From Yeguia hominis (GTDB lineage Bacteria > Bacillota > Clostridia > Oscillospirales > Acutalibacteraceae), in the NCBI RefSeq assembly GCF_014384705.1, contig NZ_JACRSN010000024.1, forward strand, positions 1 through 37,829: 37,829 bases of DNA, in the 5' to 3' direction. The position numbers and the translations under genes are program-made. Shown piece by piece: positions 22,799-31,656 of this stretch (within the stretch, counting starts at the first letter, position 1; each line of letters starts with the position of its first letter). The notes under the pieces were generated by a model. That model worked only from the letters and a program-made list of their open reading frames with translations. It was not told the origin of the DNA and did no database searches.

Positions 22799-22826
22799 TT
22801 GTGTTTTTTAGGTTTGAAAAACGCAA
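22799..22826 (+). promoter_or_regulatory. Stem-loop between oppF and oppA
   Basis: TTGTGTTTTT (22799-22808) pairs with AAAAACGCAA (22817-22826), with flanking AT pairs possible. It may stabilise or partly separate the oppA message, since the binding protein is normally made in excess. A small GCAGC/GCTGC hairpin follows just before the oppA ribosome-binding site. Confidence 0.4.
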
Positions 22827-22875
22827 TGAATAAATAGAAAAAGCAGCAAATGCTGCGAAAAAGAAGGAGATGCAT

Positions 22876-24549
22876 ATGAAAATGAAGAGACTGGTTTCAA
22901 TACTCCTCGTATTGGTACTGACCCTCTCCATGGTCTTCTGCATGAGCGGATGCGGTAACAAGGCTTCGAATGGCGTTACTGTCCAGATCGGACCGAACCC
23001 CGAAACTCTTGATCCGGCACTGAACAGTGCAGTTGACGGCGGCAACATGCTCATCACATTGTTTGAGACCCTGCTCATCATCGATGAGAACAATCAGGTG
23101 CAGCCCGGACAGGCGGAAAGCTATACGGTCAGCGATGACGGTCTGACCTGGACGTTCACCATGCGTGACGGCCTGAAATGGTCCGACGGTACCGACCTCA
23201 ACGCAAAGGACTTTGAGTACACCTTCAAACGTCTGACGAACCCGGACCTGGCTGCTCCGTATGCGGAAACCGTTATCGGTATGATCGACGGTTATCAGGA
23301 TGCAATCGGCAACCCGGACGCGGAAGGCAAGACCACCACGGATCCGGATCCGGACAAACTCAATGTTGCTGCGAGCGAAGACGGCAAAACCCTAACCATC
23401 AAGCTTGCATATCCGTGCTCTTACTTTGACAAGATCGTTGCCTTCGGCACGATGAGCCCGGTACAGAAAGCAACCGTTGAAGAGAATGGCGACGCTTGGG
23501 CAACCCAGCCGGATACCTATGTCTGCAACGGCCCGTACATGATCTCTGAGTGGACGCCGAGCGAGCGGATCGTCTGCAAAAAGAACCCGAACTACAAGGG
23601 CGGTTGGGATTCCAGCCGGATCGTAACGGAAAACCTCAACTTCCTGCTTCTCGAAGATTCCAGCGCTTCCTATGCAGCTTATAACAGCGGTGAAGCGCTC
23701 TTGATTAAGGATGTCCCGACCGAAGAAATCCCGAGCCTGAAAAAGGCTGCGGACGGCGGCGACTTCTATGTAGATACTATCCTTGGTACCTACTACCTGA
23801 GCATGAATCTGAACAAAGAGCCGTTCAACAACGTCAATGTACGGAAGGCTCTGAACCTCGCGATCGATCGGGACTATATTGCAAATGTTGTTATGCAGGG
23901 CACGTATTCTCCGGCATATAACTTCATGGGACCGGGTGTTGTTGACAGCGAAGGCATGTTCTTTGACAATGCAGTAGAAGCGAACGGCGGCAAGCCTTAT
24001 ATTAGCGAAGACTACGAGGCAAACCTCGAAGAAGCGAAGAAGGCTCTTGCAGACGCCGGCTATCCGAACGGGGAAGGTTTCCCGACCATCACGTATTCCA
24101 CCAATGATACCGGTTACCATGTTGCGGTCGCCGAGTATCTGCAGGAGGCGTACAAGCAGATCGGCATTACGATGCAGATCGATAAGGTTGAGTGGGCCTC
24201 CTTCACGCCGCAGCGCCGTGCCGGTGAATATGAGATGGCACGTAACGGCTGGGTTATGGACTATAATGATGCATCCAACATGCTCGAATTGCTCTATTCC
24301 ACCAACGGCAACAACGATGGTAAGTATAACAATCCGGACTATGACGCAGCGATCAACGCTTCCAAGGTTGCGGATCCCAAAGCCCACTTTGAAGCGCTGC
24401 ACAATGCGGAAACCATCATGATGAACGACTATGCCTGCATTCCGCTGGCATACTACAACGACTTCTGGCTCCAGAGCCCGAAACTCAAGGGCACCTGGCA
24501 CAGCCCGTATGGCTACTGGTACTTCCAGTATGCTTATGTAGAGGGCTAA
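22876..24549 (+). CDS. oppA: Oligopeptide-binding lipoprotein OppA (SBP_bac_5)
   Basis: A 557-aa extracellular lipoprotein. The signal peptide is followed by the lipobox CMSGC, with Cys26 as the lipidated residue. The mature part begins with NPETLDPALNSAVDGGNMLI, the family 5 binding-protein signature, and continues with WTFTMRDGLKWSDGTDLNAKDF. It captures peptides and delivers them to OppBC. The start at 22876 has GGAG 6 nt upstream; ATG 22870 touches it. It is the last gene of the operon, followed by a good terminator, and is placed 98 nt after oppF. Confidence 0.92.
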   Translation: MKMKRLVSILLVLVLTLSMVFCMSGCGNKASNGVTVQIGPNPETLDPALNSAVDGGNMLITLFETLLIIDENNQVQPGQAESYTVSDDGLTWTFTMRDGLKWSDGTDLNAKDFEYTFKRLTNPDLAAPYAETVIGMIDGYQDAIGNPDAEGKTTTDPDPDKLNVAASEDGKTLTIKLAYPCSYFDKIVAFGTMSPVQKATVEENGDAWATQPDTYVCNGPYMISEWTPSERIVCKKNPNYKGGWDSSRIVTENLNFLLLEDSSASYAAYNSGEALLIKDVPTEEIPSLKKAADGGDFYVDTILGTYYLSMNLNKEPFNNVNVRKALNLAIDRDYIANVVMQGTYSPAYNFMGPGVVDSEGMFFDNAVEANGGKPYISEDYEANLEEAKKALADAGYPNGEGFPTITYSTNDTGYHVAVAEYLQEAYKQIGITMQIDKVEWASFTPQRRAGEYEMARNGWVMDYNDASNMLELLYSTNGNNDGKYNNPDYDAAINASKVADPKAHFEALHNAETIMMNDYACIPLAYYNDFWLQSPKLKGTWHSPYGYWYFQYAYVEG

Positions 24550-24599
24550 GCGAAGTTTTTCGCTGTGTGTTCTTATAAGGCTGACAGAAAGCTGAACAA

Positions 24600-24637
24600 A
24601 ACCGTCCGTGTCTCATTGTGGATGCGGACGGTTTTTT
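24600..24637 (+). terminator. Rho-independent terminator of the opp operon
   Basis: AACCGTCCG (24600-24608) pairs with CGGACGGTT (24625-24633) and is followed by a T run to 24637. It lies 50 nt after the oppA stop. Confidence 0.9.
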
Positions 24638-25309
24638 ATTATGGCTTTAGCCAGTTGAGGACGGAACGTCCGAAACGGAGCCCCACTCGCTATTTGGGTG
24701 GGGATAATGTGCAATAACTTGCGCAAATTGAAACGAGCAAAAAAGAAGACATCGCTTGCAGGCTCTGGTAGAATGAAGTCACAGCACAAACATTCGAAAG
24801 GAGGCAGCGGTACTGTCAAGAACGAAGCGTGTCGATACTAACAATCGAGCAAATCGAGCAAAAACGTATGTACTCGATAAAAACGGTGAAAGCCTGTTTA
24901 TGGGCGGCGGAGTATTTGATACAAGTGCATTTGATGCAAGTGAACGAAAATTCAGTGTTTAGAAGTTTGGAAGCTTGCCGGCAAAATGCCTTTCTAGAGC
25001 TTCAACAAGCCGCCGGCTTTGACTAACTTTACCTGTCTGCTCTTGCTGTTCGGATAGTCCCGGAAAGACAAGCCCTCTACAATTGTATTCAGGATCGTCA
25101 GACGCTTGTCGCCGATCCCAAAGAAATAAGAACACATGATCTTGTCTTAAAAATATCTGCAAAAACGCTGGGCGGCCTGATGCTCTGTCTGCGATCGATG
25201 CACTGACCGGGCCGAGTATCCGAACTTTGGGATTTTGCTTTCGGGGTATCTGCCGCCCAATTTAATTTACCTTGCAGGCGTGTCTGCAATTGTTTGCTGC
25301 AGACTTTGG
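24638..25309. other. Intergenic region with at most one doubtful small gene
   Basis: CCCCAC/GTGGGG near 24690-24715 can form a small hairpin. Apart from the possible CTG-start frame at 24813-24962 I find no gene with both a ribosome-binding site and protein-like sequence. Confidence 0.5.
24813..24962 (+). CDS. Possible small protein with non-standard CTG start, or remnant
   Basis: A good AAAGGAGG stands 8 nt before CTG 24813, from which a 49-codon frame reads LSRTKRVDTNNRANRAKTYV, then LDKNGESLFMGGGVFDTSAF, to TAG. The composition is hydrophilic and protein-like, but there is no ATG, GTG or TTG at the correct place. It could be a decayed gene whose start was lost. A competing ATG frame at 24829 has no ribosome-binding site at the usual distance. 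No function can be assigned. Confidence 0.2.
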   Translation: MSRTKRVDTNNRANRAKTYVLDKNGESLFMGGGVFDTSAFDASERKFSV

Positions 25310-25338
25310 TTGCAAGGCAAAAGAGATTGTGTTACAAT
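25310..25338 (+). promoter_or_regulatory. Sigma-A promoter of pepT
   Basis: TTGCAA (25310-25315), 17-bp spacer, TACAAT (25333-25338), about 140 nt before the pepT start. pepT is therefore a separate transcription unit from opp. Confidence 0.65.
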
Positions 25339-25476
25339 CAAAAAATAGAAATACGTTCCAAACCACTGCCGAAATCCGAAAGAACAATGTAATTTGCGGA
25401 TTTTTGCACATCTCGGCATCCGATTTGCAAACCAGCGGATGCGGCGAGACGATCAATTTGAAATGGAGATGGCAAT

Positions 25477-26646
25477 ATGCAAGCGCTGGATCGATTTTTA
25501 AAATATGTGACGTTTGAGACGACTTCCGACGAATCCTCGGAGACCTGCCCCTCAACAGCGAGTCAGATTCCTTTTGCGGATTATCTCGTGACAGAGCTCA
25601 AGGGCGCCGGTGTGGCGGATGCTATGCGTGATGAAAACGGATATGTCTACGGACATCTTCCGGCTACACCCGGCTGCGAAGCAGAGCCGGTCATCGGTCT
25701 CATAGCGCACATGGATACCTCGCCGGATGTCAGCGGGACAGATGTAAAGCCTTCGATTATTACGTTTGACGGCACCAATGCACCGATGGTCGATGCATCC
25801 TATTTGGGGCAGAAACTGGTGGTTTCAGATCAGACAACGCTGCTCGGCGCGGACGACAAAGCAGGTGTGGCGGAGATTGTGGCAGCCTGTGAAGTACTTG
25901 CCGGTCCGAATGCTCCGAAACACGGCAAAATCAGCATTTGTTTTACGCCGGATGAAGAAATCGGGCGGGGGGCTGATCGGTTCGATTTTGCGCGGTTTGG
26001 CGCAGATTTTGCCTATACCGTAGATGGCGGCGTTTTGGATGAAATTGAGTATGAAAACTTTAACGCGGCCGCTGTTTCCGTTACCGTGCACGGCGTCAAT
26101 ACCCATCCTGGTTCCGCTAAAAATAAAATGCGCAACGCGGTGCTGTATTTGAATGAGTGGATCAGTCTGCTGCCTGCATGGGAAACGCCATCTCATACAG
26201 AGGGCAGAGAGGGGTTCTATCATGTTTCCAGTGTGAGCGGAAACGAGACGGAAGCCAGCCTGCGGATGCTGATCCGCGATCATGACCGGGCTGCTTTTGA
26301 AGCACGCAAAAAATTTGTCACAGAACTGACGGCATTTCTGAATGAGAAATACGGAGAAAACACAGTCGAAACGGTCATCACCGACAGCTATTACAATATG
26401 CGCGAAGTCATTGAACAGCATATGGAAATTATTGCACGCGCCGAGAAAGCGCTTCGCGATGCCGGAATTGAGCCGAAGTGCATTCCGATTCGCGGCGGTA
26501 CAGACGGCGCAAGACTTTCGTTTGAGGGATTGCCGTGTCCGAATTTGCCGGCCGGCGGAATTAACTTCCACAGCATTTATGAGGCCGTTCCTGTGGAGGC
26601 GCTCTCCAAAATGACCGAAGTACTGGTTCGGATTGTATCGGTTTAA
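25477..26646 (+). CDS. pepT: Peptidase T (tripeptide aminopeptidase), M20B family
   Basis: A 389-aa dizinc aminopeptidase. Motifs in order are AHMDTSPD (H78, catalytic D80), LGADDKAG (D126), FTPDEEIGRG (E160 base, E161), YTVDGG (D183) and a C-terminal metal His in NFHSIYE. The dimerisation insert VTVHGVNTHPGSAKNKMRNA is present. PepT removes the N-terminal residue from tripeptides, feeding PepD and PepP. GGAG lies 8 nt before the ATG. It has its own promoter and a terminator, and belongs functionally with the opp-pep locus. Confidence 0.93.
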   Translation: MQALDRFLKYVTFETTSDESSETCPSTASQIPFADYLVTELKGAGVADAMRDENGYVYGHLPATPGCEAEPVIGLIAHMDTSPDVSGTDVKPSIITFDGTNAPMVDASYLGQKLVVSDQTTLLGADDKAGVAEIVAACEVLAGPNAPKHGKISICFTPDEEIGRGADRFDFARFGADFAYTVDGGVLDEIEYENFNAAAVSVTVHGVNTHPGSAKNKMRNAVLYLNEWISLLPAWETPSHTEGREGFYHVSSVSGNETEASLRMLIRDHDRAAFEARKKFVTELTAFLNEKYGENTVETVITDSYYNMREVIEQHMEIIARAEKALRDAGIEPKCIPIRGGTDGARLSFEGLPCPNLPAGGINFHSIYEAVPVEALSKMTEVLVRIVSV

Positions 26647-26666
26647 ACCGATACCGTGATAAACAA

Positions 26667-26702
26667 GGCGGTTGGTTTTGCGAAAAACCGACAGCCTCTT
26701 TT
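26667..26702 (+). terminator. Terminator after pepT
   Basis: GGC-GGTTGGTTTT pairs with AAAACCGAC-GCC across a short loop with one mismatch, followed by TCTTTT. It begins 21 nt after the pepT stop. Confidence 0.65.
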
Positions 26703-27043
26703 GCGGTGAGGTTTTATTTTACCGGGATTACAAATCTAGGCTGATTTGCTTGCAATCCGCATGGGCGACAGCAAGCATTTTCTCGGAAATTGTTTGTCCG
26801 GTGTTTCGAATGATGCAGACTCAGGCGCAAAACGGACATTGTTCGGGTAGGGTGCGGGTGATGAAGCGTGTTTTTTTAGAAAACACAGGCAATAGGGATG
26901 AACAGAAATCCGGATAATCATATACCCAAAAGAGCCGCCGGAAGGGTCTATTCATGCATAAGGTTTTTGGCTCTGTGCACTTTGTGTGATACGCTGAAAC
27001 CAGAATCCATTGCGGAAAATGATAAGGTAGGGGGGAATCGTGC
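26703..27043. other. Intergenic region between pepT and nagA
   Basis: Only a small GTGTTTT/AAAACAC hairpin near 26870 is visible. No convincing small gene and no strong promoter was found, although nagA must be transcribed from somewhere in this stretch. Confidence 0.4.
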
Positions 27044-28183
27044 ATGCGAATTTGCAATGCACAGGTCTTTTCACAGGAGGGCGCCTTTCAGAAGCGTGAC
27101 CTTTTCCTTCAGAACGGAAGCTTTGCGGAACCCTGCGAGGGTGAAATTTTCGATGCGGAAGGACTCTATGCGATTCCGGGGCTTATTGACCTGCATTTTC
27201 ACGGTTGCGCCGGCTATGATTTTTGCGATGCGACTGCTCAATCGCTGGATGCCATTTCAGCGTATGAACTCTCCGCGGGCGTGACGACCATTTGCCCGGC
27301 TGCTATGACATATCCGGAAGAGAAACTCGCGGCAATTTGTCAAAATGCAGCAGCTTGGCGCGGAACTGGCGCTGCTTTGGCAGGTTTGCAGTTGGAAGGT
27401 CCATTCCTTTCAGAAGCCAAAAAAGGCGCGCAGAATGGCGCATGGCTGCAAAAACCGGATGCGGCGCTGATTTTGCGGCTGCAGGAACAAGCGCATGGGA
27501 TGATTCGCCTTTTGGCGGTTGCGCCGGAATTGCCGGGTGCGCTTTCGATGATCCGTGTGCTGCGAAACGAGGTCGTCGTGTCTCTTGCGCATACGGAAGC
27601 CGATTATGAGACGGCCGTAAAGGCGTTCGAGAGCGGTGCGCATCAGGTTACACATCTGTACAATGCGATGCCGCCGTTTTTACACCGAAATCCTGGCGTG
27701 ATCGGCGCCGCTTTTGACACGCCGGAATGCCGCGTGGAGCTGATTTGCGACGGTATTCATGTGCATCCGAGTGTAGTGCGCGCGACGTTTCAGATGTTTG
27801 GGGACGACCGCGTGATTTTAATCAGCGACAGCATGATGGCGACCGGGCTTCCGGACGGCACCTATGCGCTTGGCGGACAGGCGGTTTCTGTAGCGGGAAA
27901 TCGCTGTACGCTTGCAGATGGAACGATCGCCGGATCTGCTTCCAATCTCATGGACTGTCTGCGTACGGCGGTACAAAAGATGCAGATTCCGCTCGGAAGC
28001 GCAGTCAAGGCGGCAACCGTCAACCCGGCAAAAGCACTGGGCATTTTTTCAGAATGCGGAAGCCTTGACCTTGGAAAGCGCGCAGATTTGTTGCTGCTGG
28101 ATTCCGATCTCCGCCTCGTTCAGGTGTTTCAGAACGGAAAACCCGTTGCAGGAACCGGCACCAAACCGGAAAAGCGTGTCTGA
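27044..28183 (+). CDS. nagA: N-acetylglucosamine-6-phosphate deacetylase
   Basis: A 379-aa amidohydrolase-fold protein. Metal and catalytic residues: H51 and H53 (DLHFHG), E118 (QLEGPF), H183 (LAHTEADY), H204 (THLYNAM) and D262 (ISDSMMATG). The NPAKALGI segment lies near the C-terminus. It converts GlcNAc-6-phosphate to GlcN-6-phosphate and acetate in amino-sugar and cell-wall recycling. A G-rich ribosome-binding site is 8 nt upstream. No nagB or sugar transporter is adjacent, so it appears to be a single-gene unit ending at a long hairpin. Confidence 0.92.
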   Translation: MRICNAQVFSQEGAFQKRDLFLQNGSFAEPCEGEIFDAEGLYAIPGLIDLHFHGCAGYDFCDATAQSLDAISAYELSAGVTTICPAAMTYPEEKLAAICQNAAAWRGTGAALAGLQLEGPFLSEAKKGAQNGAWLQKPDAALILRLQEQAHGMIRLLAVAPELPGALSMIRVLRNEVVVSLAHTEADYETAVKAFESGAHQVTHLYNAMPPFLHRNPGVIGAAFDTPECRVELICDGIHVHPSVVRATFQMFGDDRVILISDSMMATGLPDGTYALGGQAVSVAGNRCTLADGTIAGSASNLMDCLRTAVQKMQIPLGSAVKAATVNPAKALGIFSECGSLDLGKRADLLLLDSDLRLVQVFQNGKPVAGTGTKPEKRV

Positions 28184-28212
28184 TCGTATAAAGGCTTGTG
28201 ATAAAAAAGGAA

Positions 28213-28253
28213 AATCCGCCGGGCTGCAGGTTTATTCTGCAGTCCGGCGGATT
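28213..28253. terminator. Bidirectional terminator between nagA and vanY-like gene
   Basis: AATCCGCCGGGCTGCAG (28213-28229) and CTGCAGTCCGGCGGATT (28237-28253) form a 17-bp stem with a single G-T pair. T-rich sequence follows on the minus strand, and a weaker TTCTTTG on the plus strand. Confidence 0.8.
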
Positions 28254-28495
28254 CTTTGCTTCAGACGATAGGGCTTGTTTGCGCTGCCAGCGGTGGCCAA
28301 ATCGAAAGGATGGTGTGCGAAACCCGCAAACGCAAATGCAATCATAGCGCCGCGCAGGCGACGGTTTTCCGGCAAAAATTGCGGCGGCTCTTTGTGTTTG
28401 AATCATACAGAAAGGTCCCCGGGTGGGCTCTTTCTGAATGCATTGAAAAGCCAGTCTGCCGGGTTCGGCCGCATCTTCAAATGCACTGTGCGCAG

Positions 28496-29491
28496 TCAGG
28501 TTGTTTCGGTTACGGTAACGATAAAGCCATCCACATTGTTTCCGGAGATGGAATACGCACGGTCGTTTGGCACCGGGACGTCAAGTTGATCCGTGTAATA
28601 GATCGTATAGGTCGTATCGCCGCACTGGACACGAAGATGCTGACGTTCAAATGCGTATGCCTGCAGAAATGAAAGATATTCTTCCAGACAAAATCCGTTC
28701 TCCTGCATCACGGAAGCGTGCGGCACGCCGACGTAGCGAAAATGCCAGGGCTCAGCGGCAATTCCGGTGACTGCCTGCTTTTCGTTGGAATAGCGTACGA
28801 CAAACCCATACCGCGGGGCATTTTCATTGATCCAGGAATAGATGCCGGTTCCGTCATAGGATTCACTCAAACCGGTTTCTGTATGGTAGATGCTCAGATC
28901 AACTGCAAGACCGGTGTGATGTTCACTGTAGCCCGGTTGTGTAATCCAACGTGCGGCTTCGGTCGAACCTTCTTGTGCAATTTCATCTTCCAAAAGCGAC
29001 GCCTGCAGCGCAAAACTGCGGTAACCGCTTGCGACAAGTACAGCGTCCGTTTGATAACGTGCGTAAAAATCATCCAGCATCTGGTTTAGCGGCGCAAGCA
29101 CCTGCGAGGCCACTTCTACATTTTTGTCTGAAACGTTGTAGCTTGCGGTTTTGCCATCAAAAACACAGACGAGATTGGTTTCGTCAGCTGGATCCCAAAA
29201 TTCGTTTTCTGAATTTACAAGAATCAGCTCTCCGCTGTGAATTTCTGATTCTTTCAGGGAAACCGTATGGTAATTGGAAAGCTCCGGATCGGTATGTACA
29301 GATTGGGTCTGCAGGGACTTGCTTTGCGGTTCTTTCGTTTGCAGAGCCTGATAAGCAGCCTCTTTTCGATGCGGAAATAAGAGCACGCAGAGTCCTGCCG
29401 CCAGAAGGAAAAAACCGGTAAGCACACAAAGCATCCATCGCTGCTCCTTTTTTTGCGCTTTCTGACGTGCGTTTCTGAAACTCTTTTGCAC
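28496..29491 (-). CDS. VanY-like D-alanyl-D-alanine carboxypeptidase (M15B), membrane anchored
   Basis: A 331-aa protein with one N-terminal membrane segment (about 20-38), a Ser/Gln/Thr-rich linker and an extracytoplasmic M15B domain. Motifs are SGYRS (155-159), QPGYSEHHTGLAVDL with zinc ligands H191 and D198, and EPWHFRYVG with E247 and H250. It should trim the terminal D-Ala from peptidoglycan pentapeptides. The start is GTG 29491, with AAGGAG 10 nt upstream. It lies 111 nt downstream of the VanS-like kinase, and a possible promoter (AAGACA, 18 bp, TATACT) sits in that gap. The residues after about 270 form a C-terminal extension of unknown role. Confidence 0.85.
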   Translation of the reverse strand: MQKSFRNARQKAQKKEQRWMLCVLTGFFLLAAGLCVLLFPHRKEAAYQALQTKEPQSKSLQTQSVHTDPELSNYHTVSLKESEIHSGELILVNSENEFWDPADETNLVCVFDGKTASYNVSDKNVEVASQVLAPLNQMLDDFYARYQTDAVLVASGYRSFALQASLLEDEIAQEGSTEAARWITQPGYSEHHTGLAVDLSIYHTETGLSESYDGTGIYSWINENAPRYGFVVRYSNEKQAVTGIAAEPWHFRYVGVPHASVMQENGFCLEEYLSFLQAYAFERQHLRVQCGDTTYTIYYTDQLDVPVPNDRAYSISGNNVDGFIVTVTETT

Positions 29492-29602
29492 TTTGCATCC
29501 GCTCCTTAAAAATCCACCTGAAACGTGCCCGGCTATCGAGTTTTAGTATACCAGGCGTCGGGATGGAATGTCTTAAGAAACCCTGCATGTTCCCTTACGA
29601 TT

Positions 29603-30706
29603 TTATGAAATCGCTTTTTCTTCCGGCGTGACGGGAAGCGTCACCGTAAATTCCGTGAAAGCAGGCGTACTGTTTAACTGAATCGTGCCGCCATGCAGCT
29701 GTACAATCTGCTTGGCGATCGAGAGCCCGAGTCCGGAACCGCCGGAGTGCGTATTCCGGGAAACGTCCAGACGGAAAAATTTATCGAAAATCCGGCTGGC
29801 TTTTTCCGGCGGGATTTCCTCGCAGTGATTGCGAATTTTGACAAGAATTCGCCCGTTTTGCTGTTTTGCGGAAATCCGAACCGGCGTACCTGGATCGCTA
29901 TAGCTAACCACATTGCGCAGAAGATTGTCAAACACGCGCGCCAGTTTATCCGCGTCTCCGGTCAGGCGTAGGCCGGATTCGATTTCTGTCTGCGCTTCGA
30001 GATTTTTTTCCGCAAATGCCGGATAAAATTCTTCTGCCATTTGCAGCAGCATAACGCTCAGATCAAGCTGCGTGCAGTCAAGTGCAACGGTTTGCAGATT
30101 AAAGCGCGTAATGTCAAAAAATTCGTTGATCAGCTGTTCGAGGCGGTATGCCTTGTCCAGCGCAATGGCGGTGTATTTGATCCGCTGATTCTCCGGAAGC
30201 TCCGGGCCTTCGTGTAATAGGGAAAGGTATCCGATGACAGAGGTCAGCGGCGTCTTGAGGTCGTGCGCCAGATAAACGACCAGATCATTTTTTCGCTGCT
30301 CTGCTTCGCGTGCAAGCTGTGCATTGTGGGTGATCGAGTACCGGATATCCTTAAGGGTGATTTCCACATCTTTCAGCTCCGGAGGAAATTCTGCAACCGG
30401 AATTTCGGGTTTCAAAATGGCGTCGATCGAGGTGGTAATCTGATCGATATATTCCAGATAGCGCGTTACCGTACGGATGCATAAAAGGATAATCCCAAAA
30501 AGATAAACGCCGGCGATGAGCATTTTTTTGAGCAGATAAACCGAAACCAGACGCCCGACCAGCAGATCCATCGCGTCCAGGATTCTTCCGTTGAACCACT
30601 GATCCAGAATATAGAGCAGTACGGCATACAGGAGGCTAAACAGGACAATCTGCAAGGTCAGACGCATCAGCACGGTTCGTTTCAATACTTCTTTACGACT
30701 TTTCAA
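29603..30706 (-). CDS. VanS-like sensor histidine kinase
   Basis: A 367-aa kinase with two membrane segments (about 15-34 and 60-78) and a very short outer loop. The H-box is VYLAHDLKTPLTSVIGYLSL with H148, followed by DKAYRLEQLINEFFDITRFN, which is strikingly VanS-like. The N-box DNLLRNVVSYS, the FDKFFRLD F-box and the SGLGLSIAK G-box complete the ATPase domain. It would phosphorylate the adjacent VanR-like regulator in response to an envelope signal. Its start overlaps the regulator gene by 14 nt. There is no vanHAX or vanG-type ligase set in the window, so it may respond to a wall-acting stress other than, or in addition to, glycopeptides. Confidence 0.88.
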   Translation of the reverse strand: MKSRKEVLKRTVLMRLTLQIVLFSLLYAVLLYILDQWFNGRILDAMDLLVGRLVSVYLLKKMLIAGVYLFGIILLCIRTVTRYLEYIDQITTSIDAILKPEIPVAEFPPELKDVEITLKDIRYSITHNAQLAREAEQRKNDLVVYLAHDLKTPLTSVIGYLSLLHEGPELPENQRIKYTAIALDKAYRLEQLINEFFDITRFNLQTVALDCTQLDLSVMLLQMAEEFYPAFAEKNLEAQTEIESGLRLTGDADKLARVFDNLLRNVVSYSDPGTPVRISAKQQNGRILVKIRNHCEEIPPEKASRIFDKFFRLDVSRNTHSGGSGLGLSIAKQIVQLHGGTIQLNSTPAFTEFTVTLPVTPEEKAIS

Positions 30707-31382
30707 TTTTATAGCCGACCCCCCAGACTGTTTTGATGAGACGCGGATTGCGCGCGGGTTCCTGCAGCTTTTCGCGCAGGCGTCGGATGTGCACCATCAC
30801 AGTGTTACTGCTGTCGAGATATTTTTCTCCCCAGACCTTTTCAAACAGTTCCTCTGAGGAAACCACGCGCCCGCAATTTTCGCAGAGCAGCCAAAGAATT
30901 TTGAACTCCAGCGGTGTCAGAGAGAGCTCCCGATCAAACAGCGTGCACTCGTGCGTTTCGTTGTTGATGTAAAGCCCGCGCTGCTCAAAGACGCTGGGGG
31001 AGACCGTCTCATTGTAACGCTTGTATCGCCGAAGCTGCGCCTTGACTCTTGCGGTGAGTTCCATAGGGTTAAAGGGCTTTGTGATGTAGTCATCCGCGCC
31101 GATGGTCAACCCGGTAATTTTGTCGATGTCCTCAACGCGCGCAGTCAGCATAATTACGGGGAAGGTATAGGTTTGCCGGATATTGCGGCAAAGCGTAAAG
31201 CCGTCCCCGTCCGGCAGCATGACGTCGAGGATGGCAAGGTCCGGCGGCGCCTTCTGGATGGAGGCATAGGCCTCTTCGGCGGTATGTGCTTCCACAACGG
31301 TATAGCCTTCATTTCGAAGATATAATGCTACGAGATTTGCAATTTCAATTTCATCGTCAAGTACTAAAATGCGTTCTTCCAT
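30693..31382 (-). CDS. VanR-like OmpR-family response regulator
   Basis: A 229-aa regulator. The receiver domain has the acidic pair at D9/D10, phospho-acceptor D53 (AILDVMLPDGDG) and K102 (TKPFNPMEL). The winged-helix C-terminus contains LTPLEFKILWLL and VMVHIRRLREKL. The stretch KITGLTIGADDYITKPF and ARVKAQLRRYK closely resemble VanR. It likely drives its own operon and the vanY-like gene; a TATAAT box lies upstream at 31494-31499 on the minus strand but its -35 box is weak, as expected for an activated promoter. It is divergent from the lipoprotein gene at 31657, which may be co-regulated. Confidence 0.9.
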   Translation of the reverse strand: MEERILVLDDEIEIANLVALYLRNEGYTVVEAHTAEEAYASIQKAPPDLAILDVMLPDGDGFTLCRNIRQTYTFPVIMLTARVEDIDKITGLTIGADDYITKPFNPMELTARVKAQLRRYKRYNETVSPSVFEQRGLYINNETHECTLFDRELSLTPLEFKILWLLCENCGRVVSSEELFEKVWGEKYLDSSNTVMVHIRRLREKLQEPARNPRLIKTVWGVGYKIEKS

Positions 31383-31656
31383 ACGCTCACCGATCCTTCA
31401 GCCGCAGAATTTTGCGGGCAGTTTCTATATGGGATTTAAAACAGGCCGTTTGGTGTGGCGGCGCGGCGCTGCTTTCGAATTTTGATCAATTGCATTATAA
31501 CATGTCCCAACAAAAAAAGTCCTTACAGATCCCTGAATTTTAAAAAAGGATTCAGAAAAAACACAGGCGCATAACAGATTGTTTATATAATTAACACATT
31601 TTCCTGTTAGGATAAAACCAGAAAATAAAAAGTATACCGGAACGGAGGTGGTTCAC

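Noticed and set aside
23392..24501. 369-aa frame on the minus strand
   Set aside because: Antisense to oppA, with no start signal or recognisable domain.
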